Below, in pieces: positions 18,626 to 25,195 of a stretch of DNA of 51,202 nt. Position numbers and translations under genes: made by a program. Under the pieces are notes generated by a model. The model was not told the origin of the DNA, ran no database searches, and was given only the letters and a program-made list of their open reading frames with translations. The DNA is taken from assembly GCA_947492745.1 (NCBI GenBank), contig CANLOE010000047.1, forward strand, positions 1-51,202. Reading direction: 5' to 3'. How positions within the stretch are numbered: the stretch's first letter is position 1; every line of letters starts with the position of its first letter. The DNA is from an uncultured Cyclobacteriaceae bacterium (GTDB lineage Bacteria > Bacteroidota > Bacteroidia > Cytophagales > Cyclobacteriaceae).

Positions 18626-20527
18626 GAAACAGATATTGAAACAAAGGCCGTTCTTCTCTTCATAGCGGGCAGTGCCCCTGAGCTGTCGGGTCAGTAGTTG
18701 TACAAGGCCCGTCCCGGTACCTTCGCTTCGGAGTGAGGGTTTCGGAAACCCCCGACCGCTGTCTTTTAGAGCTAAGGTGACCATACCCTCTTTTTGTTGC
18801 AGTCGGAGGTCGAGATGAAGTACCCCCGATGAGCTTTTGCCGTATTTGATACTGTTGGTCAGGATTTCATTAGCGATCAAACTCAAAGGCCCCGCCTGCT
18901 CATCCGATAAAAACACGGTCGATAATTGTTCTGAGAGGCACAGGTTTTCGGAGGAAAGCCCTGCCACATGAGCCAAGTGTTGTACCATTCGCCGTAGATA
19001 AGCGGCAAAGTCAAGCTGTCCCTTTTTGTCTTCCCTTGAAAAATGGAGGAACTGCATGGTCAGATTGATGGCTTCACACTGCTGTTCGATCTCGCCCAGT
19101 ACGGATTGTGTACGACGATCCTCTATCTGCCCTCTTTTGAGTTCGATGACCGAACTGAGCAGCTGATGATTGTTCTTGGAGCGATGGCGTATATCTTCAT
19201 AGCGCAGTTCGTTCTCGAGGGCCTCGGCCTGTTTGATTTTGACTTTCTTCTTTTTACCGTGAGCATAGTAGATCAGGACAGCGATGACGGCCAGCGCACA
19301 AAAGGCCAGGATAACAAAGCGAAGCTGTGCCTTGGCAGAACTCAGTTCCTGACGTGTCAGCTCTAGCTCGGCGACCTGTAGGGACTGCAATAAGCGTTGC
19401 ACTTCGAAGCGGGTCCGGTATTCTACGATAAACTTTTGTTGGATGACAGATTGGGCGCTATCATTGTACATGATCAGCTGTTCTGCGGCCCCAAGAGCTT
19501 GCGGCAACATCCCTTGTTCTTTAAGTAGGTCCATTTTTACCATTAAGAACTCCATTTTCAGTCCTAGAGGAAGCTGGAGTAGGTCGGATAATTGCTCTGC
19601 CTCCTCTAGGTAGCAGCGGGCCTCGGGTAGATTATCGGACTGCTGCTGTGCCGCTGCCAGAGCGATAAGGTTTCGTACCAGTCCGATGCTATCCCCCGCC
19701 TGTAGGCGAAAATCATAAGATAGGTGAAGGTGTTTCAGGGCATTGGGATACTTCCCCTTATCCATAAGGGCATGCCCCATGTTCAGGTGGGATATGGCTT
19801 TTGGTCCCGGCGTGATGTTACTTTCCTTCAGCTTGAGGCTCTGAGAGAAGTGAAACAGTGCCGAATCATACTTTTTCCTATCTCTGAACGTATTGCCCAA
19901 GTTATTGTGCAATCGGCTCATCATCGCACTGTCTCTGCGGTGAAGTGCCATGGCCATACTTTTGTGGAAATAAGCACTGGCCCCGCCAAGGTTATCTTCC
20001 AAGCGGTACAGACTGCCCAGTTTATTATAGGCGCGCATCAGTACCTCACTACTATCATTCTGTGACTCCAGAAAAGTGATGCCGCGATAGTAGTTGACTA
20101 TGGCCGAGTCGTTGATTCCCGCCTTTTTATACGATAGTCCTAGGTCGATACTGCTCTGTGCCCAGCGTGTTTTCATGCCCAGGGAATAATAGAGCTCTGT
20201 CGCTTGTGTATAGCAGAGGATGGCTTTGTCATACTGTTTTAGCTTGAGTACAGCATAACCGCGATTGTTCAGGCACTGGCCCAGACTGGGCCGGTTTTGG
20301 GTTTGTACAGCGGCATCAATGCACATTTGGAAAGCAGTGTCCGCCTTAGGGAAATTCTTTTTTTTCAAATGGTCGATTCCCATTTTCTTGTAGTGCCGGA
20401 CTACATTCCCATCAGGATTGTGGGACGGCTCAAGTGGTACGAGAGTGCTACCTTCCTGATAGAGAGTTGCTCCCGAAAAAGAGACCAAAAATAGAAGGGA
20501 TAGGAGAGGGGACTTCAGGAAATTCAT
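18614..20527 (-). CDS. TPR-repeat sensor histidine kinase (HisKA_2 type)
   Basis: The 637-residue membrane kinase is likely to sense a periplasmic signal. A signal peptide (1-20) is followed by TPR-like helical repeats (about 45-350, for example GQCLNNRGYAVLKLKQYDKAILCYTQA and SRLHNNLGNTFRDRKKYDSALFHFSQSL). A coiled stretch, one membrane helix (403-422), a HisKA_2-type dimerisation segment with probable phospho-acceptor His448 (IRHRSKNNHQLL) and a HATPase domain follow. The HATPase has N-box NEILTNS (553-559), G1 DSGRGF (589-594) and G2 GTGTGL (603-608). The response regulator gene starts only 29 bp away in the opposite direction and is its obvious partner. The 3' end is inside a two-way terminator. 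Confidence 0.9.
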   Translation of the reverse strand: MNFLKSPLLSLLFLVSFSGATLYQEGSTLVPLEPSHNPDGNVVRHYKKMGIDHLKKKNFPKADTAFQMCIDAAVQTQNRPSLGQCLNNRGYAVLKLKQYDKAILCYTQATELYYSLGMKTRWAQSSIDLGLSYKKAGINDSAIVNYYRGITFLESQNDSSEVLMRAYNKLGSLYRLEDNLGGASAYFHKSMAMALHRRDSAMMSRLHNNLGNTFRDRKKYDSALFHFSQSLKLKESNITPGPKAISHLNMGHALMDKGKYPNALKHLHLSYDFRLQAGDSIGLVRNLIALAAAQQQSDNLPEARCYLEEAEQLSDLLQLPLGLKMEFLMVKMDLLKEQGMLPQALGAAEQLIMYNDSAQSVIQQKFIVEYRTRFEVQRLLQSLQVAELELTRQELSSAKAQLRFVILAFCALAVIAVLIYYAHGKKKKVKIKQAEALENELRYEDIRHRSKNNHQLLSSVIELKRGQIEDRRTQSVLGEIEQQCEAINLTMQFLHFSREDKKGQLDFAAYLRRMVQHLAHVAGLSSENLCLSEQLSTVFLSDEQAGPLSLIANEILTNSIKYGKSSSGVLHLDLRLQQKEGMVTLALKDSGRGFPKPSLRSEGTGTGLVQLLTRQLRGTARYEEKNGLCFNICFKKR

Positions 20528-20556
20528 TTAAATTAAATAAAAAACGCAAGTAAGCA
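20528..20556. promoter_or_regulatory. Short divergent promoter gap of the two-component pair
   Basis: Only 29 bp, very AT-rich, separate the two divergent start codons (TTTAAATTAAATAAAAAACGC). Promoters of each gene must overlap each other or lie partly in the neighbouring coding sequence, which suggests mutual or auto-regulation. This is inferred from spacing. Confidence 0.4.
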
Positions 20557-21309
20557 ATGAAAGTACAAAGTAGCGATTTTTTTAAGATTTTACTGGTAGA
20601 AGACGATGCACTGATCAGTCTCAACCTCATCAATCGACTGAAACGTCTGGGTTTTCCCAATGTGGTCCATTACGAAAGTGGGGAGGAGGCCATTTGTGCC
20701 TACCGGGAAGATGATCCTGATGTGGTCATTATGGACATAGCACTGAGCGGAGAACTGGACGGTATCGATACGGTCCAGCGTTTGAAGCAAATGGCCGATG
20801 TACCCGTGATATTCCTGACCGATCTGGCCAATAAGGAAATCATGCGCCGACTGACCAAAGTGGACTATATCAACTACCTGACCAAGCCCTTTGTCGATCT
20901 GGACGTAGTAGAGAACATCGAAAAAGCCATGGCGATGGTCAATGCCAAATCCATCGCTACCTCAAAATCGCCCATCATCAAAGATGCCCTTTTCGTCTAT
21001 ACGATGGAAGGTCGCTGGGAGAAAATCCTATTCAGGGAAATCCGCTTTATCAAAGCGGGCCGTGCCTACAGCGAGCTTCATCTGAGCAATGGGAAACGGG
21101 TAGATATCAGCAAGAGTATGGGCAAAGTGTTCGGTATCATGGAACAAGGTGGAAAGACCGAAGCTTTTAAGCGGGTAAACCAGTCCATCATCATCAATAC
21201 GGCCTATATCGCTGCTTTTTTTGGCAACCAAGTGGAGTTGGGGAAAGAGCGTTTTCAGATCAGTAAGAACTACTGGCCCGACCATGAGCAGTGGATATTA
21301 AAGGTATGA
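20557..21309 (+). CDS. LytTR-family response regulator
   Basis: The 250-residue transcription regulator has an N-terminal receiver domain (about 10-130) with acidic residues E15, D16 and D17, phospho-acceptor Asp60 (VVIMDIALSGELDG) and Lys110 (YLTKPF). The C-terminal LytTR DNA-binding domain (about 145-250) is recognisable from IRFIKAGRAYSELHLSNGK, SMGKVFGIME, FKRVNQSIIINTAYI and the closing QISKNYW. It is divergent from the TPR histidine kinase and presumably receives its phosphate. The targets are not visible; the divergent neighbour and the acidic lipoprotein gene are candidates. Confidence 0.92.
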   Translation: MKVQSSDFFKILLVEDDALISLNLINRLKRLGFPNVVHYESGEEAICAYREDDPDVVIMDIALSGELDGIDTVQRLKQMADVPVIFLTDLANKEIMRRLTKVDYINYLTKPFVDLDVVENIEKAMAMVNAKSIATSKSPIIKDALFVYTMEGRWEKILFREIRFIKAGRAYSELHLSNGKRVDISKSMGKVFGIMEQGGKTEAFKRVNQSIIINTAYIAAFFGNQVELGKERFQISKNYWPDHEQWILKV

Positions 21310-21487
21310 TGAATCAGCTCACAGGACATCGGAGTACAGAGTGGGCAGGACGGTTTTACGGTCTGCAAATTCGTCGATGTCCTCTCCGGCCCGTCCCCCA
21401 TCTCTCGCACTACAGTGTAAAAGAAGGGAAATAGCCCCTAGGATCCCAAAACGAGGTCTACGAGGTACGACCCGCTATCGCACTAAG

Positions 21488-21540
21488 TTGGAAACCGCAG
21501 GTTCACGAGAGGTTCAGCGCATACCTCGTGTATATGGGCA
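21488..21540 (+). repeat. Relative of the core module found around the CRISPR array
   Basis: GGAAACCGCAGGTTCACGAG followed by AGGTTCAGCGCATACC and GTGTATATGGGCA matches the insertion at 39146-39175 over its first 20 bases with two mismatches. It also aligns with the core TTCGCGAGGGGCCGTGCGG and GCGTATGAGCAAA of the array elements. It is the only copy seen outside 37.7-39.5 kb. Confidence 0.55.
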
Positions 21541-21737
21541 GACCAAGACTTTTTGATGAAGTCGATCGATTGAAAATTACCAACAATCCCCTGTCGGTCC
21601 TTCCGGTACCGGTACAAAAGTGTCAACATCAATGACATGAACACGTCTTTTTGGACCAATCCCAATAATACTTCGCTGAAAACCAAAGAGGACCCGCAGA
21701 TGTACTGCATGTTGGGTCCTCATGACGAAGCTCCTAA

Positions 21738-21902
21738 TAATACAAATTTAGCTTTCAAATATCGCCTATCTTCCTGTTCATTTTGCTTCACTCTGCGTTG
21801 ACAATCCTCGGGATAGCGCTGCTATTCCTGCGGTTCTCGCCTTGATCGAAACAAAATGACCAGCGGAATCTTATACGACATTTAAAACCTTAATTTGTAT
21901 TA
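21738..21902 (-). repeat. Family A repeat inside part of family C
   Basis: The sequence runs from TAATACAAATTTAGC to TTAATTTGTATTA in minus orientation. It is followed by the family C end AAACCCTCATTACGAAGTTC to CGCATGATTCGGG (to about 21940), so A again inserted within C next to the GAGGGTTT site. Confidence 0.7.
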
Positions 21903-22228
21903 AACCCTCATTACGAAGTTCCAACGCATGATTCGGGATAATTCGGGGCAAGGCCCAGTGAAGGCCATCTGTCCTAAGGGAGGTCCGGTGTAGTGGTACG
22001 ATACTCGGCCAGTGTGACGATACTGATTGATAATGAGGTAAATCGGTTCCAGATGGGAAGGTCGATAAAAATCCGATAATAATGGTCGATCTATCGCCCA
22101 TCGGGTTTTTGTGATGGATACGGCAGCTGTCCATAGCCTAGGATAAAGAAGGAACCCAAAGGGTCAACGAGCCTAGCCGTATGGGGAAACTCACTTCTCC
22201 GGCTACCACCATCTATCGCCGGGACCAC

Positions 22229-22614
22229 TAAGAGACTGTTTTAAACTGTATCTTTTTCTTTCTTATGTACTTCTTGATTTCGTTGAAATTTCCGCTAGCT
22301 AGCGTGATAGGCTATCTTTGTCAATGACTCACGCGGCAGACCGGTCCCTTCACTGATAATGCCCTCGGGGCATTATTTTAACCCAGATCATGCGTTGGAA
22401 AATCTACTGCTGATCTAAATAGCTGCAAACCGGTCGTTGTACTACGTTTTTTGGATTCACCATAGCGGTGCTATGCTAAACCCAATACCCCCCCTGATTT
22501 ATGGATATGTAAACCCTCTTTACGAAGTTCCAACGCATGACCCGGGTTCAACGCTCGGTCCTATCCAAAATAAGTGATAATAAATCTTAACTATAATTTC
22601 AAAACAGTCTCTAA
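22229..22614 (+). repeat. Family E repeat interrupted by family C
   Basis: Family E begins AAGAGACTGTTTTAAAC and ends TTTCAAAACAGTCTCTAAG. A minus-oriented family C copy (22380-22548) is inserted after GCATTATTT. The same E site (after GGGGCATTATTT) is continuous with CAACGCTCGGTCC in the copy at 44573, which fixes the boundaries. Confidence 0.78.
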
Positions 22615-22753
22615 GATAACCGCGTTTTGGAGTAGTCCTATTTTTTTATGGAAACAGTGGATATCATTTTGGAAAGCCGATACCCTACTATGGAAATCAA
22701 AGGCAGTGCTATAGGTAGAAATACATCAACTTGTTGGAAACAAGCACAAAGTT

Positions 22754-23806
22754 ATGGCAAAAAAAGGATTTCCCGCAAAGGCACTGCTCCAGCTGATGAA
22801 CGAACTGGCAAAAAAAAGCGGTTACTCACAGGATAGATCGGGTGTAGCTGCTCTTCAGAGATCAAAAGACTTTAAAGAGAAGGGTTCCATAATAGGCGAC
22901 CGCTACTTGGAGAATCGCTATGGCGAGTATGATAAAAAGGTGGACCAAGACCCCGCTGCTAGGGTCGCCTGTAAGGAGGACTACTTTGATATCGTCGCGC
23001 AAATGACCGGATATGGGGATTTAAGGGATTTTCTGATCAAAAATAATCACGAGGACAAAAAACAGGAAATCCTCAAGCCCAAGAAGAACACCGAACATCT
23101 GAGTAAGGGCAATCCGCCACAGCATAACGAGTACATCGACAAATATGTGCTGGAGGCACGTCTACTTCCCAGTTTTCTGGGATTCTTCCCCCTACTGGTC
23201 TTTATCTTTTTTGCTGAGTTTGCCGACCATGAAGTGTCCGAGTCCGAACTATGGGCCGTAAAGATACTTTGTCTGGGACTGGTGGTCGGTTTTTCGGGAT
23301 GGATAGCCACTACGGGCAAAAAATACGATGGCAAAACTTTTTTCGGCACGGGGAAGAAGGGCTTCCCCACGGCCTATATGATGCTCTATGCCAGTTATGG
23401 TAAGTACACTGAGGAGGAGAAAAGGGAATACCGCGAAAAAGTACGGGACTACTTCGGCCTCGAATTCCAGACGAAAGAAGAGGAGGCCATGGACGAAAGT
23501 GTGGCGATACAACAACTCTCCAAAGCCGCCTCGCGGGTAAACAAGACCGTGAAGTCCGTCGTCATCCGCTCGGCCATCGCCAAGTATGGCTTTCACCGCA
23601 ACTTGGTCCCCGCTTCAAAGCTGGCACTGACTTTCGCCACGGCGGCCATTGGTTTTAGCTTCTGGAAAGCGCACTGGAGCATGCTCCTCTTTCAAAGTCT
23701 GCTGTTCGCCGCCTTTCTGCTCTACTACCTCAGCTATCGCCGCTGGATCATCAAAAGTTCGGAAGACTATGCCCGCTACCTCATCGATGAGTTTCTGAGT
23801 CGGTGA
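22754..23806 (+). CDS. Four-helix membrane protein next to cas6
   Basis: The 350-residue protein is of unknown function. Residues 1-98 are soluble and helical. They end in CKEDYFDIVAQMTGYGDLRDFL, a pattern I associate with small N-terminal helical domains of several Bacteroidota regulatory or defence proteins. Two membrane helices (about 137-154 and 166-187) are followed by a soluble segment with GFPTAYMMLYA and YTEEEKREYREKVRDYFG, then AKYGFHRNLVPASK and two more helices (about 289-305 and 308-330). The gene ends 54 bp before cas6 and has the same strand and similar base composition, so both may be co-transcribed. It could be a membrane-acting accessory of the CRISPR locus or an unrelated neighbour. 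The ATG at 22754 fits the A-rich context. Confidence 0.65.
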   Translation: MAKKGFPAKALLQLMNELAKKSGYSQDRSGVAALQRSKDFKEKGSIIGDRYLENRYGEYDKKVDQDPAARVACKEDYFDIVAQMTGYGDLRDFLIKNNHEDKKQEILKPKKNTEHLSKGNPPQHNEYIDKYVLEARLLPSFLGFFPLLVFIFFAEFADHEVSESELWAVKILCLGLVVGFSGWIATTGKKYDGKTFFGTGKKGFPTAYMMLYASYGKYTEEEKREYREKVRDYFGLEFQTKEEEAMDESVAIQQLSKAASRVNKTVKSVVIRSAIAKYGFHRNLVPASKLALTFATAAIGFSFWKAHWSMLLFQSLLFAAFLLYYLSYRRWIIKSSEDYARYLIDEFLSR

Positions 23807-23860
23807 ACGTCAAGAACAGCCCTACCCAAATCGTCAAAAACAGTTAAAATATAAAAGCTT

Positions 23861-24640
23861 ATGGAACTACAACTTACCCTCACCCGCACTAAAGGCCATG
23901 AACTGCCACTCAACTACCAGTACCCTTTGTCCGCCTGGGTCTACCGGGTCATCGCTCGGGCCAATGCCGACTATGCTACCTTTCTGCACGGTCAGGGGCA
24001 TGTCAGCGATGGCAAAGCCTTCAAACTCTTTACCTTTTCGGACCTGAAAACGGGACTGTTCCGCATCCAAGGGGACCGGCTCTGCTTACTGGAAGACCGT
24101 GCTACCCTCTCGCTGCGCTTTATGATGGAGCCGAGCCAGCAGCACTTTGTCGTCGGACTGTTAGAGGACCGCCAGCTGGAGCTGGGCGATGGGAAAAGCA
24201 GCGTCTCCTTTACTATCGGCGAGATCATGACCCAGCCGAAGCCTTTGTTCCTGAAAAAAATGCACTACCGCTCCCTTTCCCCACTATGCCTGACCACAAA
24301 GATCGAAGCGAGGAAGCATGCGCAGTACTGCGCGCCCACAATGCCCGAGTATGGCGCACAACTCCTGAACAACCTAGTGCATAAGCACCATGCCATGAAG
24401 GCCGCCCTAGCGGATGCCACTGAGGAACAGCCGAGCGGAGAGGGGAAGTTCAGGCTGCTGAGTACTCCCCGTTCCCGACTGGTCACGGTCAAGGCCGGTA
24501 CTCCCGCAGAGACCAAAATAAGGGGTTTTCTCTTTGATTTTGAAATGACACTGCCCACCGAGCTGCACGAAATCGGCTACTATGCCGGCTTCGGAGAGAA
24601 GAACAGCATGGGCTTCGGCTGTGTGGGGCTCCGGCACTGA
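23861..24640 (+). CDS. cas6: CRISPR repeat-processing endoribonuclease Cas6
   Basis: The 259-residue protein cuts the CRISPR precursor RNA within the repeat to release crRNAs with a short 5' handle. It shows the two-RRM layout of Cas6. The N-terminal half has the family pattern LPLNYQYPLSAWVYRVI, with His43 and His47 as candidate catalytic histidines (FLHGQGH), then FKLFTFSDL. The C-terminus has the glycine-rich loop GFGEKNSMGFGCV. The repeat's 3' end ATTGAAAT agrees with the usual Cas6 8-nt handle. It is separated from cas10d by 0.5 kb of repeat-derived DNA, so it may be transcribed separately. Confidence 0.9.
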   Translation: MELQLTLTRTKGHELPLNYQYPLSAWVYRVIARANADYATFLHGQGHVSDGKAFKLFTFSDLKTGLFRIQGDRLCLLEDRATLSLRFMMEPSQQHFVVGLLEDRQLELGDGKSSVSFTIGEIMTQPKPLFLKKMHYRSLSPLCLTTKIEARKHAQYCAPTMPEYGAQLLNNLVHKHHAMKAALADATEEQPSGEGKFRLLSTPRSRLVTVKAGTPAETKIRGFLFDFEMTLPTELHEIGYYAGFGEKNSMGFGCVGLRH

Positions 24641-25195
24641 AGCCTTGAACCCGGATCATGCGTTAGAACTTTAAGTGTCCATAGATCAGGGAGTTTTAGT
24701 GGATCTGGCATAGCCCGCTATGGTGAATCCAAAAGACTTAGTACAACGACCGGTTGGCAGCTATTTAGATCCGCAGTAGATTTTCCAATGCATGATCCGG
24801 GTTGAACTTCGATGATGCATTTCACCCACTATTCGGTTCTGTTCCGATGATGTTCGTCAAATGATACTTCGCTGAGTCCATAAAAAAATATACGAAGTAT
24901 CGGCAATCTTCGATTTGAAAATTTAGGACAGTCCTAAAGAGTTGCCGATCGGTAAAGTGGATGCCTTTCCTGAACTGATTGTGGCGCTGCTATGCTGATA
25001 CCGGCAGAACACCCTGATCTATGACTGTTCGAACGCTCATGACGAAGTTATAGCGCATACTAGGGGCCGTAAACCCCGAAGCTATCGCCCTCTTGGAAAA
25101 CGGGAACGCTCAAAGGGAAAAGCGATACCGCATACCGTGAAAGTAAGCGTAGATTGATACCAGTAGATTATATACGACAAGCTCTTAGATACTAT
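24641..25195. other. Repeat insertion zone between cas6 and cas10d
   Basis: A family C copy (24648-24803) starts seven bases after the cas6 stop. A more decayed C-like sequence (about 24950-25075, with GGCGCTGCTATGCTGA and CATGACGAAG) follows. The last 70 bases hold the start region of cas10d. No gene is seen. Confidence 0.55.
24648..24803 (+). repeat. Family C repeat next to cas6
   Basis: The sequence runs from AACCCGGATCATGCGTTAG to GCATGATCCGGGTT, with a small internal deletion (AACTTTAAGTGTCC). It is inserted directly behind the cas6 stop codon and breaks the expected cas operon. Confidence 0.75.

Larger units (their letters stand above)
21310..22753. other. Repeat-rich intergenic region
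   Basis: It holds a relative of the CRISPR-embedded element (21488-21540), a minus family A copy (21738-21902) next to part of family C, and family E with family C inside (22229-22614). At 21541-21720 there is sequence that may be a gene remnant, but I cannot identify it. The ORFs here are short and overlap repeats. Confidence 0.45.

Noticed and set aside
21341-21710. Small ORFs on both strands behind the LytTR gene
   Set aside because: They overlap a copy of the CRISPR-linked core module and have no recognisable domain. A gene remnant is possible but cannot be named.
22648-22836. 62-residue ORF before the membrane protein
   Set aside because: It overlaps the true start of the 350-residue protein in another frame and has no features of its own.
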